NCBI GenBank assembly: GCA_949752745.1
Contig: OX457028.1
Span: forward strand, 28,050,645-28,114,644
Length of the DNA stretch: 64,000 nt
Reading direction: 5' to 3'
From: Protula sp. h YS-2021
Taxonomy: Eukaryota; Annelida; Polychaeta; Sabellida; Serpulidae
The translations under genes and the position numbers were made by a program. This document shows, piece by piece, positions 24,440 to 34,213 of this stretch (position 1 is the stretch's first letter; every line of letters starts with the position of its first letter). The notes beneath the pieces were generated by a model. That model worked only from the letters and a program-made list of their open reading frames with translations. It was not told where the DNA came from and made no database searches.

Positions 24440-25560
24440 CTGTGAGGCAGCTAAAAAGGGATGAAGTAGATAAAGCAGAAATGAAGAATGAACTGCAGAC
24501 ACAGTTGTGCAGCAGAAGACCAACATTTGTATCTCTAATCTCTCCGGTTTCCGAAGACGAGGACGGCATACGACTAATCTACGGCTGCTCGCAGCCTGAA
24601 GGTGGATCACTGGCAAACACACATTTACGTCCGTCGATGCAGGAGTAGCTTTGACGGGACAAGGATTCTATATGTGTAAGGACGATCTAAAATCCATTTA
24701 CTCTCAGCTCAGCTTGTTCGCGCAAAAATTGACAGTTTGAAGGGCACTACACATATATAATCAACAGGCGCCTCCCGTTTGGGGCTTGCCCAAGCATTGG
24801 GATCTTCCACTGGAGAACGAAAGGATTTGTCTCCACGAAATCAAAGCAGCCGTCTGCTATTTCTATGGCGTCTTCATAACGGCAGAAACGTACGAAGACG
24901 CAATGAAAGCTATGAGATGCCCAGTTCACTTGTTAGTTTCATTCGCTTTCTCTGCTAGCTGGGAGAAGTGCATTTCCCCCACCCAGTGCCTCACCTTCCT
25001 GGATGTTAGTCGAGCGCATTCCAATGATAAACATGCTGGACTACACCCTCTCAATTCCGCAGGGCAAGATGTAGAAGATTTGGGATTTAATTAGCAGCTA
25101 GGTCACCAACGCCACCAAACGCGTTTCGAAACGCAAACCTCAGACCTTACTTGGTAAGCACTCGTCGTCTACATCATGCGTCTCTCCATGTGCCGCATTA
25201 TTGCGCTGACGATGTCGCCATGTAGTCCGCATCACCGAGCACATATCAACAGCGGTACGCAATGATCGGCATGCTTTGCAGCTCCTCTAACGGTATGTGC
25301 AGCTTCGCCATGGAACATGTGCGAACCTGCTCTGCACAACGTTACGGAGTCGCGGGCGCGGGCTTACCTCCAAGAGCTCATCACTCCCGCAACTGGTCAT
25401 TGGATATGCCTCGCCTAATCCGGCAGCACATTAACATCAAGCAACTAGATGCCGTATTTCTGGCTAACAAGCGATGGTCGTCCCTCGGAGATACCGGACC
25501 AGAAATAGCTGGATCGAGAAAGCAGCCACTAGAGGGAAAGTAGGTACTCACCTTTGCCAG
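24440..25560 (+). pseudogene. Reverse transcriptase remnant, DIRS-like
   Basis: Segments readable in shifting frames follow the order of a DIRS-type RT: DGIRLIYGCSQPEG (about 24560-24605), then FTSVDAGVALTGQGFYMCKD-DLKS (about 24626-24700), then ITAETYEDAMKAM (about 24877-24917), ISPTQCLTFL (about 24974-25003), and SKRKLQTLLGK (about 25120-25155). The segment that should carry the YxDD catalytic pair is missing, and many stops and frameshifts are present. The block 25420-25545 may be the beginning of the RNase H side. I assign DIRS-like from these motifs and from the surrounding split repeats; no database search was made. Confidence 0.6.
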
Positions 25561-25655
25561 GGTCGCCCCTGCCCTCTTTGGGTTGAGGTATTTAAACATA
25601 TGGAACTACATCGTGTTGGGTAGACTTCGACACTTTTGGCACACTAAGTGCCCGC

Positions 25656-25800
25656 GCTTTGCCTTATTTGTATTTTTATGTATGGTTCAATCGAGAAAAG
25701 AATACACTTTACCCCAAACTTTCCTACTTTTATTTGAGTTCAATTGACTGCATTTTACCCGATTTTGTGCTTGAAACGCGATTTTGACATCGGCGTAGCC
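25656..25800 (+). repeat. Split direct repeat B1
   Basis: It matches B2 at 26501-26632. Shared landmarks are AGAAAAGAATACA, ACTTTTATT.AAGTTCAAT (with GAG in B1) and TTTTGCCTGATT or TTTTACCCGATT. Confidence 0.7.
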
Positions 25801-25877
25801 TCTTCAGACTGAAGTTTTAAGGACTAAAATGCAGGGTTATTTTCGTTTAAATAATGGTCGCAGGCGTATGCTTTAGG

Positions 25878-26155
25878 GCACATTCACTGAGTGAATGAGA
25901 GCGAAATTTTCCCTCGCTTATGATTGGTTGAAACTGTCAGCACCCTAGACTCTCGACAGTGAACACGCACGATGCCCAACCCAGACATTTTATCGCCATG
26001 CCGCGACGTGTCGCGTCTGAGCTCATTTGCCAAGTACCTACCCTCGAGGGAGTTACTGCTATACATCACACTTTTTCACGCTATATTCAACATTAGCAGC
26101 GATGCAGCATAGGGAACAGCTACAGTGTTTTTTTACAGCAACCAAATTCTGCCCA
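25878..26155 (+). repeat. Split direct repeat A2 (uninterrupted copy)
   Basis: It is the intact counterpart of A1 and defines the empty target of the Helitron-like copy 2. Confidence 0.7.
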
Positions 26156-26500
26156 CCTCTATCCCCTACCTCCCCTCCCCCATAATCTTTACATAAGCGC
26201 ATGTATGCCATGTTTCTTTCTCCGCCCCCCTCGCCATCTTTGTTGCATTAATATCTATTTTGATATTATGGTTATGTTTTGTGGCGCGCTTGCCCCAGTC
26301 CTATCTCAATCGTATTTAATGTGCAAGTCACACCCTTGCCAGTTTCCTTTCATTTGTGTAAAAGGTATAGAGTTGTCGTGTTTTTCTTTGCCGACTGCCC
26401 CGCTATCCCACTCCCTTCCTATGTTGTATTAATATTGTATTAGTTACATTTTTAATCATATTTTTGTTAGTGTTGGACGCTTGCCACGTTACGTCACTCC
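26156..26500. other. Spacer between A2 and B2
   Basis: Pyrimidine-rich sequence with CCTCCCC and CCGCCCCCCTCG words. No gene is seen; it may be the remainder of the retrotransposon's terminal region. Confidence 0.35.
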
Positions 26501-26632
26501 GCTTGGTTTTACTTGTGTTTCTATGTATTGTCCAATTGAGAAAAGAATACAGTTTACCCATAACGTTCGTACTTTTATTCAAGTTCAATCGACCGTATTT
26601 TGCCTGATTCCGTGTCAGAGACGCAATTAAAT
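26501..26632 (+). repeat. Split direct repeat B2
   Basis: It is the second copy of B1 and the apparent 3' end of the retrotransposon, only about 30 bp before the inverted-repeat element that starts at 26666. Confidence 0.65.
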
Positions 26633-26665
26633 TATTCCTACATCGTGGCTATATGGAAGCAGTCA

Positions 26666-26759
26666 GCAGCTGAGAAACAAGAGTTCTGGACCAGTCAATC
26701 ATCGTGACGTCATCATGACGTCATCAATCAAACCCCGCCCACTAACCCTGATACCGTCT
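26666..26759 (+). repeat. Left terminal inverted repeat with CRE-like sites
   Basis: It contains TGACGTCA twice; a third copy lies just inside at about 26763. The partner is 29797-29890. Confidence 0.75.
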
Positions 26760-27032
26760 ATGATGACGTCATCAATAACCGTGAGTCGTGTGTAAATGGG
26801 GATTCTACCACAGCTACAATCTTTGAATTTCGGAATGGCTGTGTACCAAGCAGTGTCAATCAAAAGTCACATGATCAATATCGACCAATATGAATCGAGA
26901 AGTAGGGGGAAAACGAGTTCTACATCAATCAATCATCAATCAAACTCATCAATCATCAATCAAACTCCGCCCCCTCGCGTCAGCGACCCTCCTCGCGGCA
27001 GCAAGCCCTTGCAAAGGTGTGTGATGAGCGCA

Positions 27033-27218
27033 CCATTCAAAGATGTGTTCGAATGGTCAGCCCATTCAAAGACGTGTTCAAATGAGCAGCCCATACATTT
27101 TTGGTTGCGTGTGAAGAGCGCGCCATTCAAAGATATTTTCGAATGGCCAGCCCATTCAAAGATGTGTTCAAATGACCAACCCATTCAAAGACGTGTTCGA
27201 ATGAGCAGCCCACTCATT
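27033..27218. repeat. Minisatellite of about 30 bp (CATTCAAAGA.GTGTTCGAATG)
   Basis: Five clear units start at about 27033, 27063, 27124, 27153 and 27182. The CATTC...GAATG core makes each unit an inverted repeat. Related single units appear at 46590-46650. Confidence 0.75.
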
Positions 27219-27847
27219 TAATGCTTTGGAGATGTGCATATTAGAAGCGAATGTGACATGCCTCCTCCATGGAAACTTTACAAAATTTATTTTTACTTTA
27301 TGCCTAATATGTGGACTATGATAAAGACTATGAACTAACATTATCAAACCAAGTTGATGTGAAAGTGATTGGATTGGATCAATGTTAAGTCAGTTTTCAT
27401 AACATTTATGATACTTATATCAATTTAAGTTCTTGTGAGTGGACTAATATGTTACATGTATTAACATAATATGCATTTGAAATATTTCTCTTTTTATTCT
27501 CGATAAATGTTAATCTTTTAATTTGGTGTTTATCATAATTGTACATAAGTGTAAATATTTGTAATATTCAATAAAATAAGAAAAAAACACATATGATGCT
27601 TTTCAATTTTTTATTTTTCTCATGCAATACTTGACTATAATACATAATAATACAATACTTAATTATAATACATAATATACGATATATGATATATGGTTTA
27701 CGGGTGAATTAACACCGCGCCAGGAACCTTAACTTCTTGTGACTTCATGGTAAACACCAATAACAAGACATACATTAATAATAATACACTTAAATACACA
27801 ACGCTTAAGATAAAAAGAATATTACAAAATTTGTTGATTTACAAAGT
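27219..27847. other. Unassigned AT-rich interior of the inverted-repeat element
   Basis: No gene is seen. TATA-rich words lie at about 27640-27695. Confidence 0.4.
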
Positions 27848-28490
27848 CTTTATTTTAAAGTTTATTCAAATAAGTCTCTATTTCTTCATCTGTTTCACTC
27901 TGTTGCACCTCACTGTCCATATCACTTTTTTCGTCATTGCTGTCATCTTCCTCCTCCTCATCTAGAAGCTCTTCAAAGAATGCATTGTTTTTCCTTATAG
28001 CCGCCTTTAATGCCTTTGAATACTCGTAATATTTTTTATCAGTCCTCTAAAATGGTTTGATAATGCTGACTTTGTTCTAGACGTTGGGTATATTTGAATA
28101 ATCTCATAAAAAGTTGTTTTAGTCGACGCTTATAAACGGGTCGAAGGTCATCACTTGCTCTTTCACGCGCAGCTTCAAGCCCTTGTTCTTCATATTCTAA
28201 AATCTTTGCTTGAAATTTGTCATCATGGTCATTATATACTTCTTGAACAATATCATGCCAGAGTCTATTTCTGACTCACTGTCAGTACTGCTGTCATAGG
28301 CATCCTCACCATACTGCTTCATCTGCGTGGCTAAAGTTTCTTCGCTGTTGTATAACGCACCACATTCTATAGAAGCATGTGCATTAATTTCAGCCTTGTT
28401 GACTCTGACGTTTACATAGAAGACTTGTCCGTGAAAGGCGTTTTTATTGAGTTTTCCATATCCATCTCCCATTCTTCATTAACTTCTGAA
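27848..28490 (-). pseudogene. Acidic zinc-finger-like protein gene, broken (copy 1)
   Basis: On the minus strand a reading frame with at least three frameshifts runs from about 28490 to a stop at 27857-27855, with AATAAA immediately after. In order it encodes an N-terminal segment (NEEWEMDMENSIKTPF), a degraded C2H2-like finger (IECGALYNSEETLATQMKQYG), an acidic Ser/Asp stretch, a predicted helical region (EEQGLEAARERASDD and VYKRRLKQLFMRLFKYTQ) and an acidic tail ending ETYLNKL. In this copy the first Cys and both His of the finger are replaced. Copy 2 at 47008-47390 still has all four. I do not recognise the family by name. Its position inside inverted repeats suggests it belongs to the element. 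Confidence 0.55.
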
Positions 28491-28536
28491 GCGTGCGCTT
28501 GCTTTTAAGACGTTGTGGTCAGTCGTAAGATTTAGA

Positions 28537-28632
28537 ACAACAGCAACAATAACAACAATGGCAACAACAGCAACAACGACGGCAAAAGCAATAACAGCAA
28601 CAACAACAACAGCAACAACAACACAACAACAA
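28537..28632. repeat. (CAA)n-rich array
   Basis: CAACAA and CAGCAA words run for about 95 bp, just upstream (on the minus strand) of the broken gene. The same junction, with GTGG(C/T)CAGTCG(C/T)AAGATTT, recurs at 47395-47500. Confidence 0.85.
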
Positions 28633-28650
28633 TGGTATGCCCTCTCCGAA

Positions 28651-28742
28651 TGTAGGAACAGACCCCCCCGGACCAGACCCCCCCCGGAACAGACACCCCT
28701 TTTTTGGTAGGAACAGACCCCCCAGGAACAGACCGCCCCATT

Positions 28743-28812
<70 letters not shown>

Positions 28813-29382
28813 GTCCAGAGATATATTTTTTTAAATGTTTTTTTTTTTCATATATATATTTTTCTGTATTTTACAATTTTCAATTATTATTTTAAATTGC
28901 GTGTTTATTAGTAATGCAACACCTTTTCATCACGATGAAAACATGTCAGTGTCCTTTCATCAAAATGAAAGGGATGAAAGGATGTATTGATGTTGTTTCA
29001 TCGCAATTGCAATTTGATAAAACTACTAGCAATAGCACAATTAATGACGGTGAGATCACACAAATAACACAATTACAGAACCCGAATGCAATCAAAATCT
29101 CTCTGTCAAAACAGTTAACGGAGATTCAATCTGCAGATTAGCGAAACACCCACACCTCGACCCAAGAGCCGGAGATGTATTCAGTAGAAAGTGAATATAG
29201 ATTCTGGATATCTCTGTTATCCCCAAAATAACTTGATTTTTTAAAATTTAATTTCACAGAGATACTGAAACATTATTATAATAATAAAAAATGGGGGGGG
29301 GGGGTCTGTTCCTACCACTGCAAAAAAGGGGGGTCTGTTCCGGGGGGGGTCTGTTCCGTTTACCGCCCCCTCCAATCCTACA
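28651..29382. mobile_element. Nested inverted-repeat segment with GGAACAGACCCCC ends
   Basis: The left side (28651-28740) holds several GGAACAGACCCC units and starts TGTAGGA; the right side (29292-29382) holds their complements and ends TCCTACA. Between them lie a 64-bp TA tract (28746-28809) and a 75-codon open frame at 28914-29141 with no recognised domain. The inverted arrangement suggests a miniature element or a folded-back segment inserted within the larger one. Confidence 0.45.
28746..28809. repeat. (TA)n microsatellite
   Basis: An uninterrupted dinucleotide tract inside the nested segment. Confidence 0.95.
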
Positions 29383-29796
29383 TGGTGGAAGAACCACAAA
29401 ACATTACAGCTGTCATGTGACTAAACATCACATATCGGCAGTTGGTAATATTGGCACATGCCTTATATCTGCATCCGTCTACGCTGTTTACAGTTCAAAG
29501 ATGTTTATTTCAGCAAACATAAAGTTTATATAGCGCGATTGAAAATATCATCCATATTTCAAAGATAAAGTCTTGCTGAACGTTTTAGTGAAAGAATGGT
29601 TCAAATCGGTCAACCAGTTATTAAGTTATGCGCTGTTGAAGTTGTCATGCCTTACATACCAGCCATATGGTAAAACGAGGCAGAGGACTGGTGTATCCCA
29701 TATTGAACTGGCTGCCATTGTTGTCGCATCAACTGCTTGAACTGATATGGCGACATGTGTTCTCGCTCATCCATTTATACACCCATGATAGACAGA

Positions 29797-29890
29797 CGGT
29801 ATTAGGGTTAGTGGGCGGAGTTTGATTGATGACGTCATGATGACGTAACGATGACTGACTGGTCCAGAACTCTTGTTTCTCAACTACTGC
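29797..29890 (-). repeat. Right terminal inverted repeat with CRE-like sites
   Basis: It is the inverted partner of 26666-26759. One TGACGTCA is intact and one is changed to TGACGTAA. Confidence 0.75.
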
Positions 29891-30145
29891 AGTCGCTTGA
29901 GGCTGTTAAGTTTTAATTTTCATGTTGCCTCATATTTCTTTGTGTAAAATAGCAAAGTTTTTAAATAAAGAAAATATACTGTTTGCTGTTGTTTGAGCGC
30001 AAATCAAAGCGAACAAAACCGCAAATAGTCACACGCTAGTGTCAGTTTAAGGGAAGATGCACAAAGATTCAACAACTATATACTTCACAGCAGCAAGTAC
30101 ACACTTGCTTCCAGATCACGAAACAGCGGCACAGTAAGACATATA
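29891..30145. other. Unassigned DNA
   Basis: No feature is recognised. Confidence 0.4.
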
Positions 30146-30324
30146 CAGTAAAACCTGACTCGGACAAAAACCTGTATAATTCGGACAACTCTCTAATCCG
30201 GACAGATGTTTTCAGTCTCTTTTAATTTCATTGGTTCCTGTACAATTGAAACCTAGGAAATTCGGACACCTCCCTATTCGGGACACCGGACAACATTTGG
30301 CAGTTCCAACTGTAGGTTTTACTG
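30146..30324. mobile_element. Pogo/Tigger-like MITE
   Basis: A 179-bp unit starts CAGTAAAACCT (30146-30156) and ends with its exact complement AGGTTTTACTG (30314-30324). Inside, CGGACA words recur (TTCGGACA, TCCGGACA), as in pogo-like miniature elements. TA precedes the left end, but TT follows the right end, so the expected TA duplication is not intact. Confidence 0.7.
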
Positions 30325-31299
30325 TTTGAATGCCCTGTGTTATTTGCGTAATCTCTGTGGCTTGTTTGCAGTCTGCCTGTGATAATGTCAATAAGAATGT
30401 GCTGCAACAAACACGACTGCTTTTGTTTGCAAACGTCTTAATCGCGGAACACATGCCACGTCCACAAATGGGGTTATATATAATGTGGTATATAATCTTA
30501 AGACATACAGAATGTTGGTGAGTACGCGAGATTTCAAAATACAGCTCTGTTTGTGTTGTAGTTTATAACACGGAATACAGCTGTTATTAAATCGGATCAT
30601 TATCTCGAATTCGTTTGTATATAGCAAATTGCAACATCCCAAGTTCCTAACCAAGACAGATTTTTGAGGCGTTAGCGTTAATACTCACAATTGGAATAGT
30701 GCTTAAAAGAAATATTGCAGGTAATATATTATGTTATGCCCGATAGCTTAAATTATTATGTTAGATTATTAAATTCACAGCACTTTATCTCAAATAATTA
30801 ATTTCAAGCCTATTTTGCAAAAGACCTCAAAGACCTCTTAACAATTAAATTATTTCATGTGCAGACTATAGTTGGAATTTATACAAAATGGGTTAAATGC
30901 AGTATTTTCAGAAAGATCTTGCCACCCATAACATTGTTACCCAAAGCATTGAAATTGATTTCGTATGACTTCAATATACCTACACTTCATTTACTCTAAA
31001 CTTTATTTAATAGTAAAATAAGGTGGATAAAATGTTTACGAAATGTAGATCACAATGGGTCATCCACGTGGCTACAAAACTGTCACCGGACTTAGGGCTA
31101 ACATGTACATTTAATGATGGTTTTGTCCAAAGGAATTACTGGAGTGGCGAAAACATGAGAGCTTACTCAAAATGCCATTGGACGAGGATAAGAGGGGACT
31201 AATTATCGCTCATGTCGGTTCCAGCAGGCTCTTAGCTACCATATGGTAACGCTGACACGATAGCAAAGTTCTAATCTTGCAATAAAATGTGAAAAATAT
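30325..31299. other. Unassigned intergenic DNA
   Basis: No gene or named repeat is seen. Confidence 0.4.
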
Positions 31300-31420
31300 T
31301 GCTTAAGGCCAGGAAGAAAAATAATCGAAAATAATAGTCAGTTCGCTGACCCCCTGTGGACATCTTTGTGAGATGTGACGCACAAGACCAGTCCGACACA
31401 GCCGGCTAGTGAAAAATCTC
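31300..31420. repeat. Decayed end of a hairpin-terminated repeat
   Basis: GACCAGTCCGACACAGCCGG at about 31386-31405 resembles the terminal hairpin at 33006-33033, but its arms are partly mismatched. AAGGCCAGGAAGAAAA at 31304 recurs inverted near 37280. Confidence 0.4.
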
Positions 31421-31641
31421 AACTTAGAAATGTTGCCAAGTTGTGGTTAAAATGCACTCAATTTACGAAAATAAACGGTTGAAAAAACCTCGTCTTGAGA
31501 GCATTCTACTCAAATTTAGATGAGACAGAAGCAGGGCGAACAGCCATTGGTTAAAGTAGATACAGGGTCGCTGGAAGACCAATATTCTTGGGTAATACAA
31601 AAAATATTCTTTGGGATCCAAATTTGGCCAGTTCGCAAGAA

Positions 31642-31692
31642 AGGAAATGACCAAGAGAAAGATCAAATCGGTCTTTCTCTTGGTCATTTCCT
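31642..31692. repeat. Perfect 21-bp-arm hairpin
   Basis: 31642-31662 (AGGAAATGACCAAGAG...) is exactly complementary to 31672-31692, with a 9-nt loop. Nothing else in this stretch explains it. It could be a fold-back duplication, and I cannot assign a function. Confidence 0.85.
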
Positions 31693-32184
31693 ACTAGATT
31701 TTAAATCAATCGGCTTCAGAAACAGAAAAATTGGCCTATTTTGTCATTTAATCTGTGAGCATCGTTCAAAACAAAGTGTTACTTCTACCTTTCCTGCCCG
31801 ATTGCTGTAAAATTTTGATCAAAAAGTTCGATGTCGGCCAATATTTTCCAACCGGCGCAAATAAGAACGAACCTGTTCGAGGACTACCTCGGAACTTCTG
31901 AATGCATACTGTTAGGATCTGCGCAAGGTCTTCAGCAACATTTGCACACAAGCCTTTCGCATCTGCCATCAGCCACGCACTGCGTGCTTTGTCCGCGCAA
32001 GCCAAATAGCTGAGAATAGAGGTATGCTTGTGTTGGTTTTATAAGAACGAAAGAGAGAGATAAAAACTCTGAAACGAATACTGTTAGGCCAAAAAAGTGA
32101 AGAACTTTGTTTCTGAACGTAACTTTTTCATAATTTTAATACACAAGAACGAGTTTTCCCGCTTGAAATCTAAAAAAAAACAAA

Positions 32185-32215
<31 letters not shown>

Positions 32216-32339
32216 CACACAAACACATCCGGGAACATGGAGAGCAGCCCACGAATGTTCATGCGTACTATTGAAAAGATTAAAAAAAAACTACATCAAG
32301 AAAAAAAGAAGATGTAGATTGGGTTAAAAACCACTTCAA
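31693..32339. other. Unassigned DNA with A/CA run
   Basis: An A-rich stretch followed by (CA)n lies at 32171-32220. No gene is seen. Confidence 0.4.
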
Positions 32340-33036
32340 GAACTTTGTAAAATGCATTTAATTCGAATTTGGAAGCTACCCGAAAAGGGATGTTGGAGAG
32401 ATTGGGTTTTGACGATTCACGTATTTACCGACATTTACACAATTTTACAAAAATTTTGAAATTCCACCATTTCGACATTTTTTGTCATTTGCCAAAAAAA
32501 GCAAAGTCCAGGTGGAGAAGCACCTAAGAAACTTTCGATTAAAATTTTATAACTATTTGAAAAAGACTGAGAGAAATGAATGGTTTGACAATTCAGTTAT
32601 TTACTACCGTTTTTTTCTAAATTCAAAGTTCCGCCATTTCGGCAATTTTTGGCGAACCGCAAAAAAAAATAAAATAAAATAAATAAATAAATAAAAATAA
32701 ATAAAAAAAATAAAAGCCTGGTAGGCGAACCCCTGGGGAACATCCCTGCGTAACATTTTAACGATTGGAGAAAAACTGTAGGAGGAGTAGCATTTTAAAA
32801 ATGGGTCAAAACGGGCACAAAAAGTGCCGCCATTTTGTCAGTTTTTCGTCAATTGTCAAAAAAGTAATAGCCAGGTGGGGGACCATCCAGGGAACATTCC
32901 TGCGTAATATCAAAACGATTGGAGCAAAACTGTAGGAGCAGTAGCATTTTAAAGAAAAAGTTTAACATACACACATACATTCAAGCCCCCTATAGCGATA
33001 CGACTAACCCAGTCCGACAAAGTCGGCTGGGTTAAA
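32340..33036 (+). repeat. Tandem-module repeat ending in a CCCAGTCCGAC hairpin
   Basis: Modules of about 140-160 bp share GGGGAACAT.CCTGCGTAA, ACGATTGGAG, AAAACTGTAGGAG and AGTAGCATTTTAAA. The last is followed by a linker TTAACATACACACATACATTC, a GATACGACT word and a hairpin: AACCCAGTCCGAC (33006-33018) pairs with GTCGGCTGGGTT (33022-33033) with one bulged base. An A run follows. Confidence 0.6.
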
Positions 33037-33479
33037 AAAAAAAAGAACATTGTCTTGTCTGTAAACGAAAGGCAAATCAAAATCAAGCTGAAATGTTTCA
33101 AAAATTCTACTCGAAGGAAGAAAGTGATTTTAAAATATTTTTTTTGCGAAGTCTTTAATACGTCCCTTTTTAGAAATAAGCACTCGTTTTGACTGTTTCT
33201 TCAGACCCGGCAATTTTAGTCATCCGGTCGGGGTATAACAAGCAAGGACAGCGATATGAACACGTCTCACAAAGAAACCAGTGGTATTTAAAAATATCCT
33301 GACGTATGTTTTTCGTCATATGACCTCACACACGTGTCTCAACATATGTCTCCATTATCATGAGGAGCACGGCTTTCTGAATGCACTTGCAAACACAGCG
33401 ATTATTCATGGCTATGAAGACTTAATCGATACCGTAAGAGTTTAGAATGTCACTGTCAGCTATATGCATAAGTATGAAA
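33037..33479. other. Unassigned DNA with a Helitron-related fragment
   Basis: 33050-33195 is a relative of 12686-12810. No gene is seen in the rest. Confidence 0.4.
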
Positions 33480-33964
33480 AACAAGAATGTCCAGGGACAT
33501 TGTGACCAGCCGAGATCTAGTGAATCTATGAACAAGCTTGTTTGGTTGCCAAAAGTGGTAGTCACATCGTACAAGTTTGTCCAACGACAAAGCCCCAGCT
33601 TACGAAAAGTGATAAGACCAAATCCAGCGTGCATGAACAAGGGAATTTCCCTGAACAATTGGACTTCAAAAGACGAGATGGCAAAGCGCTAGCTAAATAA
33701 TTAATTTAGCAAGGGACCCGAACATAGACCGATAAAAACATACAAAGATTTGTTTCCCAGAAAAATACCTTCGAACAACGTATCGAAATTGTATCTACAC
33801 ACGTGTACTGCTGACATGTACTGTCGGACATACACAATTAGTTCAAGCAGCAGAAACGACTAAACACATGTCCCTTTTGAAAAGAAGAAAACGTTGCGTT
33901 TAAAACATCCTTACTTAAGTTTTTATGTTTTGGTATGTATTTCCGACCAGTGCGCATGTTTATA

Positions 33965-34213
33965 GGTCTCCCCCCTAATTGAGACATATATAGTAATTGG
34001 TGTGTCCGTCCGTCCGTCTGTCCGCAGAGTTCTTATGGTGCAAATGTTTACTGCGAAGTTTTTCTTCATTTTCTGAAAAAATGTATTTTTGGCGATTTTT
34101 TTTATATTTTATTTTTTTGCTCGCCAATGTTGTGCTTTTAAGCAAGGAATTTTTTCCACGTGACTGATTGGGAGGGGGCGGGGGAGGCATATCCGTTTTT
34201 GTTTTAACAAAAA
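33965..34213 (-). mobile_element. GTCTC-hairpin repeat inserted in the 51-bp array
   Basis: The 51-bp unit begins at about 33941 (TTTCCGACCAGTGCGCATG), breaks at about 33964 and resumes at 34214. The insert begins with a near-hairpin (TATAGGTCTC / GAGACATATA), continues with GTGTCCGTCCGTCCGTCTGT, and ends ATCCGTTTTTGTTTTAACAA. It is the inverse of 39953-40550, partly deleted. The copies match at ACTGCGAAG.TTTTCTTCAT and CCACGTGACTGATTG. Confidence 0.6.

Larger units (their letters stand above)
22666..26632 (+). mobile_element. Decayed tyrosine-recombinase retrotransposon (DIRS/Ngaro-like) with split direct repeats
   Basis: Two different direct repeats occur in the order A1 (22666-22925 continuing at 23452-23525), remnants of coding sequence (23560-25560), B1 (25656-25800), A2 (25878-26155), B2 (26501-26632). 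The order A1-ORFs-B1-A2-B2 is diagnostic of PAT/Ngaro-type YR retrotransposons. The coding remnant includes RT-like segments of DIRS type. No tyrosine recombinase or RNase H is visible, so an internal deletion is likely. A Helitron-like element interrupts A1. All reading frames are broken. Confidence 0.65.
26666..29890. mobile_element. Candidate element with 94-bp TGACGTCA-rich terminal inverted repeats
   Basis: The ends at 26666-26759 and 29797-29890 are inverted copies about 90 percent identical. They carry in order GAGAAACAAGAGTTCTGGAC, CAGTCA(A/G)TCATCGT, ACGTCATCATGACGTCATCA, ATCAAAC(C/T)CCGCCC and ACTAACCCT. The 3.2-kb interior holds a 30-bp minisatellite, a broken minus-strand gene for an acidic zinc-finger-like protein, a CAA array and a smaller nested inverted-repeat segment (28651-29382). 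No transposase is recognised. Target duplications are not evident. Confidence 0.55.

Noticed and set aside
31642..31692. microRNA precursor
   Set aside because: Arms are perfectly paired with a short loop and total about 51 nt, shorter than usual animal precursors, with no flanking stem. It is reported only as a hairpin.
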